Source of the DNA: Sphingobacteriales bacterium
GTDB taxonomy: Bacteria > Bacteroidota > Bacteroidia > Chitinophagales > Chitinophagaceae
Reading direction: 5' to 3'
Assembly (NCBI GenBank): GCA_016192105.1
Contig: JACPUV010000050.1
Location: 1-41,615 of the forward strand
Length of the DNA: 41,615 nt
Below the pieces are notes generated by a model that was not told the origin of the DNA, searched no databases, and saw only the letters and a list, made by a program, of their open reading frames with translations. Of this stretch, positions 15,321 to 22,533 are shown one piece after another. Position 1 is the first letter of the stretch. The number at the start of each line of letters is the position of its first letter. A program made the translations under genes and the position numbers.

Positions 15321-17717
15321 TTAATTGATACCCGGGATAATTCCCCGGAAAATTTCTTTCATTTTTGTTTTACCAAGTAATATCTCTTTATCAGCACCTT
15401 TTATCCAATCGTTTGCAGGGTAGAAATCCCCGTCCGTTGTAGCCACTGTTATTCTGTACTCAAAATCCACCGCACCTCCGGCCGGAATAAACAAAGGCCC
15501 GGCAGCATTTTCACCTGTTTCCCTGGTGATCTTTACCGTCGCCAGCTCTTTCAGCTCCTCTCCTTTCGGATCCACCTGTTTACTGCGGATGGCCACCAGG
15601 AAATAGGAAGCATGCAGGGTATCAAATACAGCCGGCGGGATCGTAAATTTTATTTGCTGTGATTTCGTACCGGATACCCCACCGGTAACGGCATCCATTA
15701 CCTTTCGGTCGCAATCGCTGCAATCCATAACACTGTAATCAATCCACATTACCACTGATTCCGCCCTGTCGAGCCAGCCCGGAACTGTACTGCTGTTAAA
15801 GGACACCTGCGCCTGAGATGGAACGGTAATTCCATTCATCGACCAGGAATAGATAATGGGGTTCTTACCGGTATTTTCCTTTTTTAATACATGGAGGTAA
15901 TTCAATTTTAGCGGGTAGGGCGTTTCATTTCTCCAGTTTCTGCCGCGCCAGGCAGTGGGTTCAATATTCATTTTTCCAAGTGTGCGGATATCCGCGAGGT
16001 TGATCACGGCCGGTATTTGCTGATCCAGAATACCCTCATCACCGGGTTTCAGGATCACCGATGCCGCAACCCCCTCTCTCGATGTCAGCGCCGTTTGAAT
16101 AAACTCTTTTGTATCGGCATCCGTTTGCCAGGCCACCCGGATGTCATTGCTGAGGTCAGTACTGGTCTCCACGCTCACTTTATTCTGGGGAATATTATAC
16201 TGTGCTCCCAGTGTGTTCTGGAAGGTGAACTGGGGGTTTTCCCGCAAAGGCAGGAATTTCACATTGGTAAAATCAGGCAGCGAAGCTTTTAATAATGTCT
16301 TTACAAAATTGATTTCCCTTGTGCTGATATCAGCGGTCAGGGTTGCCGACATCCGAACCGGGGCATCAGAGCCGGTTTCAGGAGTGGTTGCACCTGTCTG
16401 GCTGCCATACAAAATCCTGAAGTCATATCCCTTTTCCGGTTCCGCCTTTGGCTGCCATTTCAGGTGATAGTCCGCCGGTAAAATATAGACAACCCCCGAT
16501 TTGGGGTTCTTATCCAGGAAGGCGTTCAGGTTAATATTCGAAATATCCTGCGGCCGTTTGAAATCAACATCCGCCGAAAAGGCATCAATCAGGCTAAACT
16601 GCGCATCTTTATTCGGGCCTGCGGATACCGTACTCGCCGGCTGACCACCTGAAGACGCGGGAGGTAAAGCCGCGACCTGCTTGAGGGTATAAACATTAGC
16701 CGCTATATAAACAGGGGTAAAGTTCTTTTTAAATGTATAGGTAAAATTCTGCGTTCCGCCCCCTTTTCTCACATGTGTTTCATTGACAGTTAACTGGCCG
16801 GCATTATAATTAATTGCCAGCGTGGCCGTGGCAAAACTCCATTCAAACACGGCCCTGAAATTATTATTTCCCATATCCGTCAACGGGGTATTGCCCCAGT
16901 CACAATCCTGCGGCGAACATTTCCCGAATCCCTGGATCGTTTTATTATTTGTTACAATGAGTTTGGTAATCCCCCTGGTACTTGCATCCGTATTGATCCA
17001 GGTTCCTGAAATATCATCCGGCCATGCGAGGTGCCTGTAATCAACGGCGGGTATATGGTTGCCCCCTCCGGTTCTCAGCATTTCCACCCGCCGCGTGTCC
17101 GCCGGCTTTATGTAAACCCGTTTGGGATCAAACTGGATGATCTTTGTTGGGATTACATCTTTTATTTCCTCCGTTAATGAAGCCGCCTTCCCGACCGGTG
17201 TAAGATTGACTGCAACAACCACATTTTGCGGATCCAGTTCGTTCTTCCAGTTTTTGCTCAGGTTAAATACGGACACATTGCCCACACCGTTCTCCTTTTT
17301 ACCCACATCAATCCGCAAAAAAGAAGATTCCAGTTTCGTTCCTTTCGGAACACTGGCCGCCAATTGCAAGGTGCATTCGTAAGGAGAGGGAGCGGCAGAT
17401 TGCCGGATCTTTGCGGCAACAACCTCATTCTGTTTTTGCTTTGCGCTGCCTATCGCAGAAACAGTAAAATACCCGTTTATGTACCCCGTATAATAAACCC
17501 TGGCCTTCAATGTTTTTTCAGCGTCCCAGGTAACGATAACGCTGTCAATCTTACCGGAAAGTTTATTCCCAAACAGGTTGCCGATCTGCGATTCTAAAAA
17601 AGAACCCATATCGTCAACCCGGGTCAGCGTCTTATTCTGTAAACCACTATAATTCTGAGCTAAACATATATTCGCTAGTAAAGCGAACAGAAGAAACGGA
17701 GGCAGCTTTTTTTTCAT
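15321..17717 (-). CDS. Exported 798-residue multi-domain protein, first gene of the operon
   Basis: Signal peptide MKKKLPPFLLFALLANICLAQ. Residues about 25-190 form a beta-rich N-terminal domain. Residues about 235-340 hold a separate module (DISGTWINTDASTRGITKL, GFGKCSPQDCDWGNTPL, TLAINYNAGQL, TYTFKK) that looks like a small lipocalin/avidin-like barrel with a Cys pair. After a Ser/Pro/Gly linker (about 355-375) a second half follows that resembles the operon's other proteins (VVYILPADYHLKW; LNYLHVLKKEN, YSWSMNGITVPSQAQVSF). A CSDCDR motif sits at about residue 680. It leads the operon, about 550 nt from the divergent sigma-factor gene, with an inverted repeat 50-67 nt upstream. Function unknown; the architecture suggests binding or assembly rather than catalysis. 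Confidence 0.85.
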   Translation of the reverse strand: MKKKLPPFLLFALLANICLAQNYSGLQNKTLTRVDDMGSFLESQIGNLFGNKLSGKIDSVIVTWDAEKTLKARVYYTGYINGYFTVSAIGSAKQKQNEVVAAKIRQSAAPSPYECTLQLAASVPKGTKLESSFLRIDVGKKENGVGNVSVFNLSKNWKNELDPQNVVVAVNLTPVGKAASLTEEIKDVIPTKIIQFDPKRVYIKPADTRRVEMLRTGGGNHIPAVDYRHLAWPDDISGTWINTDASTRGITKLIVTNNKTIQGFGKCSPQDCDWGNTPLTDMGNNNFRAVFEWSFATATLAINYNAGQLTVNETHVRKGGGTQNFTYTFKKNFTPVYIAANVYTLKQVAALPPASSGGQPASTVSAGPNKDAQFSLIDAFSADVDFKRPQDISNINLNAFLDKNPKSGVVYILPADYHLKWQPKAEPEKGYDFRILYGSQTGATTPETGSDAPVRMSATLTADISTREINFVKTLLKASLPDFTNVKFLPLRENPQFTFQNTLGAQYNIPQNKVSVETSTDLSNDIRVAWQTDADTKEFIQTALTSREGVAASVILKPGDEGILDQQIPAVINLADIRTLGKMNIEPTAWRGRNWRNETPYPLKLNYLHVLKKENTGKNPIIYSWSMNGITVPSQAQVSFNSSTVPGWLDRAESVVMWIDYSVMDCSDCDRKVMDAVTGGVSGTKSQQIKFTIPPAVFDTLHASYFLVAIRSKQVDPKGEELKELATVKITRETGENAAGPLFIPAGGAVDFEYRITVATTDGDFYPANDWIKGADKEILLGKTKMKEIFRGIIPGIN

Positions 17718-17766
17718 AATGAATTTTTGTAGCTACTAAAGCAAAGCTCAATCCTCACTCATATCC

Positions 17767-17784
17767 GGTAACCCAAACGTTACC
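17767..17784. promoter_or_regulatory. Candidate operator upstream of the eight-gene operon
   Basis: Perfect inverted repeat GGTAAC-ccaaac-GTTACC, 50-67 nt before the first ATG of the operon. The 18-bp size suits a dimeric regulator. No matching regulator is identified. Confidence 0.4.
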
Positions 17785-18242
17785 TTCTCCCTAAATTTGA
17801 AGCAAAGTAGTTATTCCCTATTAATTAACATATACCACTTTCAGGTAGTAATTCAATGGCGAAACACAGCACTGGGATCAATGATATAATTATCATCCTG
17901 TTATACAGTTGTTTGGCTGCCTGAATCCGGTTATAAACAATCGGAATTTCCGGAACTTACCAACCCTGAATGGTAAAAAGCACAAGCTTAATTCCCATCG
18001 TGTTTTTTAAATTAACCGTAATTTCATGCAGGAGGCCGGGAGTCTGCACCTTCACCTGTAATTAGCCGTTGTATCTGCACGCTGCCCGGTTATCCGTGCA
18101 GCTACTCCACCCCTTTCAATTATATAAAAAGAAAAACGGCACCGGGATCAGCCCGCATTCCCTATCCTGTTCACTTATTTGCTCCATGACCTGGCAGGTA
18201 CCGGTCATTTACAAAGCTCTTTCTGCACAAAGCAGTTTACAA

Positions 18243-18258
18243 AAATTAGGCCTAATTT
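18243..18258. promoter_or_regulatory. Candidate operator at the sigma-factor gene
   Basis: The perfect 16-bp palindrome AAATTAGGCCTAATTT ends 15 nt before the sigma-factor ATG, where a bound protein would block initiation or the early transcript. No other copy was noticed in the window. Confidence 0.4.
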
Positions 18259-18273
18259 GCGGCGCTTACTGCC

Positions 18274-18870
18274 ATGCAAAATGCAATGGACATATCGAAA
18301 CCTGAAACAACCATTCAATGCTGGGTGGAATTGTATGCGGACAAACTCTATACCCGTGCTTTTTACAAAACAGGAAGCCAGGAAGTGGCAGAGGACCTGG
18401 TACAGGATTGTTTTTTAGCAGCCTTCCAGTCACTTCAGAAATTTGAAGGCAAGAGCGAACCTGCCACCTGGCTTTTTGCCATCCTGAATAACAAGATCGC
18501 AGGGTATTTCCGGAAAAAATTCCGCGATGCTGTCGTCCCTGCACAAAATAACCAGTCGCCGGACGGGCCGGAAGGCGATTTTTACTTCGACGCAAACGGA
18601 GAATGGCGAAAAGAACAGCGCCCGGAACACTGGGAGGAAGAATCCCTGCATTTACTGGATGATCCCGGTTTTACCACCGTGCTAAAAAATTGTCTTGACC
18701 ATTTACCGGGAAACTGGCAGACCGCTGTTCAACTAAAATATTTGGAAGAGAAAAAAGGCGAACTGATCTGTCAGGAACTCGGAATTGCACCTACTAATTT
18801 CTGGCAGATACTGCACAGGGCCAAATTGCAACTGAGAAAATGCCTGGAAATCCACTGGTTTAAAAAATAA
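18274..18870 (+). CDS. Sigma-70 family (ECF-like, TIGR02943-type) sigma factor
   Basis: A protein of 198 residues. Region 2 spans about residues 18-84 (AEDLVQDCFLAAFQSLQKF, then ATWLFAILNNKIAGYFRKK). Region 4 spans about 138-190 (LPGNWQTAVQLKYLEE, LGIAPTNFWQILHRAKLQLR). The linker contains FYFDANGEWRKEQRPEHW, a Trp-containing insert I associate with the TIGR02943 sigma group rather than standard ECF factors. The ATG at 18274 is used; the Met at codon 5 is possible. Three nucleotides after its stop comes a zinc-finger anti-sigma-like gene, and then the precursor and MNIO genes, so it probably controls this locus, as a sigma factor does for related peptide loci in Caulobacter. Whether it also drives the divergent operon is unknown. 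Confidence 0.9.
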   Translation: MQNAMDISKPETTIQCWVELYADKLYTRAFYKTGSQEVAEDLVQDCFLAAFQSLQKFEGKSEPATWLFAILNNKIAGYFRKKFRDAVVPAQNNQSPDGPEGDFYFDANGEWRKEQRPEHWEEESLHLLDDPGFTTVLKNCLDHLPGNWQTAVQLKYLEEKKGELICQELGIAPTNFWQILHRAKLQLRKCLEIHWFKK

Positions 18871-18873
18871 AAA

Positions 18874-19146
18874 ATGAAAAAGCTGTTTCACTGGCTCCTG
18901 CTTTCCTGCAAAAAGGCAACCGGGCTGATCGAAAAAAAAGCAGTCACCAAACTGACCTTCAAAGAAGGATTGCAACTGCGGTTACACAAGAGTATGTGCG
19001 ACGCCTGTACCGCCTATGAAAAGCAGAGCAAAAAAATTGACGGGTTGCTGCGCAAGCACCTGGCGGATGATACTGCATCCGGAACCGGGGTATTGAAAAA
19101 TGAGGCCCTGAAAGAAAAAATTCTGAACCGGCTGTCTGACCTTTAA
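18874..19146 (+). CDS. Small zinc-finger anti-sigma-like protein
   Basis: A protein of 90 residues starting 3 nt after the sigma stop. The layout SCKKATGLIEKK (Cys12), then LQLRLHKSMCDAC (His38, Cys42, Cys45), is that of zf-HC2/ZAS anti-sigma domains with a Cys...HxxxCxxC zinc site. There is no transmembrane segment, so a cytoplasmic anti-sigma factor, possibly releasing sigma when zinc is displaced or the thiols are oxidised or bound by metal. The tail (about 55-90) is charged and helical. Its function is inferred from motif and position next to the sigma gene. Confidence 0.8.
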   Translation: MKKLFHWLLLSCKKATGLIEKKAVTKLTFKEGLQLRLHKSMCDACTAYEKQSKKIDGLLRKHLADDTASGTGVLKNEALKEKILNRLSDL

Positions 19147-19366
19147 CAGCGATAAGCAGTTCTCCTTCTTACCCGTTCCGTTCCCCACCCAATAATTTCC
19201 AGGCAATACCATTGAAGCGCCTGTCCCCATTCCCTCTTCGTTGAATGAGCCCGGCAATACCCGGTGGCTGTCCCTTCTTCAATGGCCGGCCTAACATCTC
19301 TTTAACAGTATTTCGTGATTTTTTTTTAAAAAAACATCCCCGGGGCTGTCAGGATTTATCCAACCC

Positions 19367-19391
19367 GGCAACTATATCCCTGTAAGACGAA
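19367..19391 (+). promoter_or_regulatory. Possible ECF-type promoter of the precursor gene
   Basis: GGCAAC (19367-19372), 15 nt, then CGAA (19388-19391), 25 nt before the precursor ATG. An AAC-containing -35 with a CG-containing -10 is typical of ECF promoters. The 269-nt gap after the anti-sigma-like gene supports a separate promoter here, but the elements are short and could be chance. Confidence 0.3.
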
Positions 19392-19415
19392 TTTTAAAAC
19401 TTAAACCCAAAAAAA

Positions 19416-19742
19416 ATGGAAAAAAGGAAAAAAATCATTGGCGGATCTGTTATCACCGGGGCCGTATTGGCTGTAACCGGGTTTGCGGCTAACGCAACCG
19501 GCTTATTTAATTACCAGCACCTGGGAACCGGAAGTGAGGTGAGAAGCAATTTGCTGGACCGGCAAAATAACAGCAGAACCCTGGAACTGGCCTGCGGGGC
19601 AAAGAGCAAAACAGACAGCACGGCCAAAAAAGGACAGGAGGGCAAATGCGGTGAACAGAAAAAAACGGACAGTACTGCTAAAAAAGTGAAAGACGCGAAG
19701 TGCGGCGAAGGCAAATGCGGTGGTACAAAAAAGAAGAACTGA
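19416..19742 (+). CDS. hvfA: HvfA/bufferin-like RiPP precursor with EGKCG motifs
   Basis: A protein of 108 residues. Residues 1-28 form a signal/leader segment (charged MEKRKKIIGG, hydrophobic core, FAANATG). YQHLGTGSEVRSNLLD (about 33-48) resembles the conserved leader of HvfA-type peptides. The core has four Cys: LELACGAK (Cys60), EGKCGE (Cys78) and AKCGEGKCGG (Cys96 and Cys101), separated by two copies of KTDSTAKK (65-72 and 83-90). The remainder is Lys/Gly/Glu-rich. In studied relatives the Cys of EGKCG motifs are oxidised by a MNIO enzyme and bind copper; that these are modified is inferred from the following MNIO and DUF2063 genes. The symbol is by analogy to Haemophilus HvfA. Confidence 0.8.
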   Translation: MEKRKKIIGGSVITGAVLAVTGFAANATGLFNYQHLGTGSEVRSNLLDRQNNSRTLELACGAKSKTDSTAKKGQEGKCGEQKKTDSTAKKVKDAKCGEGKCGGTKKKN

Positions 19743-19756
19743 TTTTTCAAGATCCC

Positions 19757-19785
19757 GGGCAGGCAGCTGGTTGCCTGCCCATTTT
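19757..19785 (+). terminator. Strong hairpin between precursor and MNIO genes (attenuator or partial terminator)
   Basis: GGGCAGGCA (19757-19765) and TGCCTGCCC (19772-19780) form a 9-bp perfect stem with a 6-nt loop, followed by ATTTTTAA. It sits 14 nt after the precursor stop and about 26 nt before the MNIO start. No convincing promoter follows, so read-through probably supplies the enzyme genes. Confidence 0.75.
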
Positions 19786-19806
19786 TAACTTTCAAAAAAG
19801 TAAACA

Positions 19807-20637
19807 ATGATTGGCATCGGTTACCGGAAGGATTTCGCTGAAACGTTTTTAACCGGAACAGCGCTGAACCCCGCCTTTATTGAAGTAGCGCCCGAAAACT
19901 GGATGGGTATCGGTGGGTACTGGAAAAAGCAGTTCGCTAAAGTACTGGAACGTTATCCCCTTTTTACACATGGCTTGTCCTTATCCATCGGAAGCCCGGA
20001 CAAACTTGACTTTGATTTTCTTCGGAAGGTGAAAGCTTTCCTGAAAGAAACGAATGCCGTTTTATATTCCGAACACCTCAGCTATGCCAAATGCGATAAC
20101 GCCCATCTCTACGACCTGCTGCCCATTCCCTTTACCCAGGATGCAGTAAACCATGTGTCGGAACGGATCCGGACCGTACAGGACCTGCTGGAGCAAAAAA
20201 TTGCCATAGAAATCGTCAGTTATTATACCCCTGTCGCTCCCGAGCTAAGCGAGATACAATTCATTAATTCGATTCTTGAGGAAGCTGATTGTGAATTATT
20301 GCTCGATGTAAATAATGTGTATGTAAACGGGTTTAACCACCACTATGATGCGGCTGCGTTTATTGAGCAGCTGCCGATGGAACGGGTCCGGTATATCCAT
20401 ATGGCCGGGCACGAAAAAGTTTCCGATACCCTTATTCTTGACACGCACGGAGAAGCGATCATTGACCCGGTGTATGAACTATTTGCGCACACATTGCGCC
20501 TGTTGGACAGGGATGTGCCTGTTTTGCTCGAAAGGGACTTCAATATCCCCGAACTCGTAGAGCTGCAGGCAGAGATGGACCGGCTAAACAGTATTAAAGA
20601 ATCAATCCGGAAAGAAAAAGAATATGCTTTTAACTGA
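19807..20637 (+). CDS. hvfB: DUF692 multinuclear non-haem iron oxygenase (MNIO), RiPP-modifying enzyme
   Basis: A protein of 276 residues, the usual length of DUF692/MbnB-like TIM-barrel enzymes. It begins with the family hallmark MIGIGYRKDF. Candidate metal ligands occur in order: His55 (FTHGLSLSIGSPD), His90 (YSEHLSYA), Glu135 (IAIEIVSYY), Asp168 and Asn169 (LLLDVNNVYVNGFNH), His198 (YIHMAGHE), Asp212 and His214 (LDTHGEAI) and Glu242 (LLERDFN). Members such as MbnB, HvfB and BufB use iron and oxygen to modify Cys in a peptide partner. It precedes and overlaps the DUF2063 gene by 14 nt, so the two are coupled and probably form a complex. The likely substrate is the product at 19416. The symbol is by analogy. 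Confidence 0.93.
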   Translation: MIGIGYRKDFAETFLTGTALNPAFIEVAPENWMGIGGYWKKQFAKVLERYPLFTHGLSLSIGSPDKLDFDFLRKVKAFLKETNAVLYSEHLSYAKCDNAHLYDLLPIPFTQDAVNHVSERIRTVQDLLEQKIAIEIVSYYTPVAPELSEIQFINSILEEADCELLLDVNNVYVNGFNHHYDAAAFIEQLPMERVRYIHMAGHEKVSDTLILDTHGEAIIDPVYELFAHTLRLLDRDVPVLLERDFNIPELVELQAEMDRLNSIKESIRKEKEYAFN

Positions 20638-21376
20638 TACTACACAACAATACCAGTCAAACCTGGCCTGCTATTGCCGTACCGGGAACCTGGCGGCTAT
20701 TCCGGGTATTCACCGGGAGAACATCCGCGAATACCGGCGGCTGGTGTACAATGTGGTGGAAGATATGTTGCGGAGCGCCTATCCCCTGGCGGCTGATTTT
20801 TTACCCGGGGAAGAATGGGAAGCACTGGTAAACGAGTTCTTTTCCCGCCATGCCTGCCAGTCGCCACAGGTCTGGTATATGCCAAAAGAATTTTATGAAT
20901 ACCTGGCGGAAAATAATCACCCGGTACTGGCAGCCTACCCTGTGCTCCCTGACCTGCTCCTGTTTGAGTGGACAGAAACGGAACTGTTCATGATGGAAGA
21001 CAAACCGGTGGACTGTTCTCCTTCCGGGGACCTGTTGTTCAGCAAACTGGTCCTGAATCCCGAGCACCTGTTACTCGCTTTTGATTTCCCGGTACACCGG
21101 AAAAACGCCGGGCAGATCTCGGACAGGGACCGGGGCGCGTATTATGCAGCCTCTCATCGTAATACCGCGGGTGAAGTTATTTTCACCGACTGCTCCCCGG
21201 GCCTGGTACGCATACTGGAGTACCTGGCGGAAAAGCCGCAATCTGTCCGTGCACTATTTGACCGTTTTGAACAGGAATACCAGGTCCTGCTCAATGAAGA
21301 TCAGCAGGAGCACATGATTCATTTCCTTCAAAACGCATTGCAACAACAACTCATTTCCGGATTTAAAAACTACTGA
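20624..21376 (+). CDS. hvfC: DUF2063-domain partner protein (HvfC/BufC-like)
   Basis: A protein of 250 residues whose start lies inside the end of the MNIO gene. The N-terminal DUF2063 domain (about 1-95) contains YRRLVYNVVEDMLRSAYPL and a helical bundle through WEALVNEFFSRHACQSP. The C-terminal part (about 100-250) is a mixed alpha/beta domain ending in a winged-helix-like region (LVRILEYLAEKPQSVRALFDRF). In related systems this partner recognises the precursor leader and presents the core to the MNIO. The old label 'putative DNA-binding' for DUF2063 is unlikely to describe its role here. Identification rests on the domain and the strict gene order. Confidence 0.88.
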   Translation: MLLTDTTQQYQSNLACYCRTGNLAAIPGIHRENIREYRRLVYNVVEDMLRSAYPLAADFLPGEEWEALVNEFFSRHACQSPQVWYMPKEFYEYLAENNHPVLAAYPVLPDLLLFEWTETELFMMEDKPVDCSPSGDLLFSKLVLNPEHLLLAFDFPVHRKNAGQISDRDRGAYYAASHRNTAGEVIFTDCSPGLVRILEYLAEKPQSVRALFDRFEQEYQVLLNEDQQEHMIHFLQNALQQQLISGFKNY

Positions 21377-21378
21377 AC

Positions 21379-21828
21379 ATGAAAAAAATCAGCGTGGCCT
21401 GGCGCCGCCTACCCGTCAACCCCGATTCCCTGAAAAACATCCTCCTGTTACTGATGAGGCTCGTACTGGCTTATGGATTTTTCGCTCCTGCAAAAATGAA
21501 ATGGAGCGATATTGGTTCGATCGCAGATTGGTTTGGCTCCATGGGGATACCGGCGCCCACCCTCAGCGCTTACCTTGCTGCCGGTACAGAAGCAGCCGGG
21601 GTACTGATGCTCGCCCTCGGCCTGGGTACCCGGATTATTTCCATTCCCCTGATCATTACAATGGGCGTGGCCATTAAGACCGTGCACTGGGCGAATGGCT
21701 TTGAGGCCGGGGAAAACGGATTTGAGATCCCCCTGTATTATATTATTATGCTGCTGACCCTGCTCGTATTTGGCCCCGGTCAATGGAGCCTCGATTCTAT
21801 AATCAGGAGAAAATACCGGACAGTTTAA
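21379..21828 (+). CDS. DoxX-family membrane protein (HvfD/BufD-like)
   Basis: A protein of 149 residues starting 2 nt after the DUF2063 stop. Four hydrophobic helices are visible: LLLLMRLVLAYGFFAPAKM, YLAAGTEAAGVLMLALGLG, IISIPLIITMGVAIK and IPLYYIIMLLTLLVFGPG. DoxX proteins close MNIO peptide operons in many bacteria; an inner-membrane role in redox supply or peptide handling is suspected but not established. The distinctive GxxFxxxAKxKW-type segment after helix 1 (YGFFAPAKMKWSD) is present. A terminator follows. Confidence 0.88.
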   Translation: MKKISVAWRRLPVNPDSLKNILLLLMRLVLAYGFFAPAKMKWSDIGSIADWFGSMGIPAPTLSAYLAAGTEAAGVLMLALGLGTRIISIPLIITMGVAIKTVHWANGFEAGENGFEIPLYYIIMLLTLLVFGPGQWSLDSIIRRKYRTV

Positions 21829-21892
21829 AAGCCGGGAAATGATCAAAATCCCGGCCGAAAAAATGCTGGATATCCAACTATCAGCATAAAAT

Positions 21893-21924
21893 AAGAGGCT
21901 GTTCCACAACCGGAACAGCCTCTT
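21893..21924. terminator. Bidirectional terminator between DoxX and the 164-residue exported protein gene
   Basis: AAGAGGCTGTTCC (21893-21905) and GGAACAGCCTCTT (21912-21924) form a perfect 13-bp stem with a 6-nt loop, lying between convergent genes. Confidence 0.85.
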
Positions 21925-21946
21925 CTATAAAATTTATAATTGCGTA

Positions 21947-22441
21947 CTAAAATACCAGCACCCCTTCCCGGTAGCCCGTTGTCTTCTCACTTACTTTGAT
22001 CTGCACTTTTCTCCGGGTAGCAAATGCCTGTTCCAGTTTTTCCCTGATGTCATTATAAACCGCCACCGGGTAATAGATCGCTACCACCCCGTCCAGGCGG
22101 GAAACCGCATAGGGAATATTTTCCCCTTCGGAATAAAATACCAGCTGGTAATTCCCGGCTTTTACATCCGACATAACCAGGTTCACAGTAATGCGCAGCG
22201 CATGTTTGAAACTGTTGTTACTGCCATCCGCTGTATTGGATGCGGCAAATGACACCCCGCTGATCCCTTTCACCTCCCAGGTATCGGCCTTATCAGCTGC
22301 GGGCATCTCTGTTTTAAACTCCCTCTTTTTATATACCCCACCGGACTGGATTACGTTGGGATCTTTTTCAAATTGCTGGCCGTTTGCTTCGACTGTAAGG
22401 AACCCGGCCACTGCCATCATTGCTATTAACTGTTTTTTCAT
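21947..22441 (-). CDS. Exported hypothetical protein, 164 residues
   Basis: I use the ATG at 22441, which gives signal peptide MKKQLIAMMAVAGFLTVEANG; ATGs 10 and 6 codons upstream only add a hydrophilic tail. The mature protein is small and beta-rich (HALRITVNLVMSDVKAGNYQLVFYS, VVAIYYPVAVYNDIREKL) and ends with VSEKTTGYREGVLVF. No Cys and no catalytic motif. I do not recognise a family. It lies 92 nt downstream of the LacI-type gene on the same strand, with no terminator seen between, so the two may be cotranscribed. Confidence 0.7.
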   Translation of the reverse strand: MKKQLIAMMAVAGFLTVEANGQQFEKDPNVIQSGGVYKKREFKTEMPAADKADTWEVKGISGVSFAASNTADGSNNSFKHALRITVNLVMSDVKAGNYQLVFYSEGENIPYAVSRLDGVVAIYYPVAVYNDIREKLEQAFATRRKVQIKVSEKTTGYREGVLVF

Positions 22442-22533
22442 ATTTGAGCTTTTATACATTTTAGCGGCCAAAGATAACTAAACCCTATTGAATGAGCATA
22501 CCTGCGAAAGGCAAAGTCTGTCCCGGGTACCCT

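Larger units (their letters stand above)
17718..18273. other. Divergent intergenic region between the exported-protein operon and the sigma-factor operon
   Basis: 556 nt without a supportable gene; one short frame (18069-18305) has no recognisable features and runs into the sigma gene. It must hold the promoters of both flanking operons. I see a 6-6-6 inverted repeat near the left operon (17767-17784) and a 16-bp perfect palindrome near the sigma start (18243-18258). No full-consensus TTTG/TAnnTTTG pair was found for either direction, which would fit control by alternative sigma factors but is only negative evidence. Confidence 0.6.

Noticed and set aside
4294..17717. Contractile-injection or phage-tail gene cluster
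   Set aside because: Repeated beta-rich proteins suggested it, but every gene has a Sec signal and no sheath, tube, baseplate or AAA+ ATPase gene is present.
18069..18305. Small gene upstream of the sigma factor
   Set aside because: No start context or domain; it overlaps the sigma gene and runs through the 16-bp palindrome.
19807..20637. Sugar isomerase or AP-endonuclease-like TIM barrel
   Set aside because: The fold is related, but the MIGIGYRKDF start, the DVNNVYVN motif and the neighbours identify DUF692.
20624..21376. DUF2063 protein as a DNA-binding regulator
   Set aside because: The domain name is historical; the strict order and overlap with the MNIO gene point to a peptide-binding partner.
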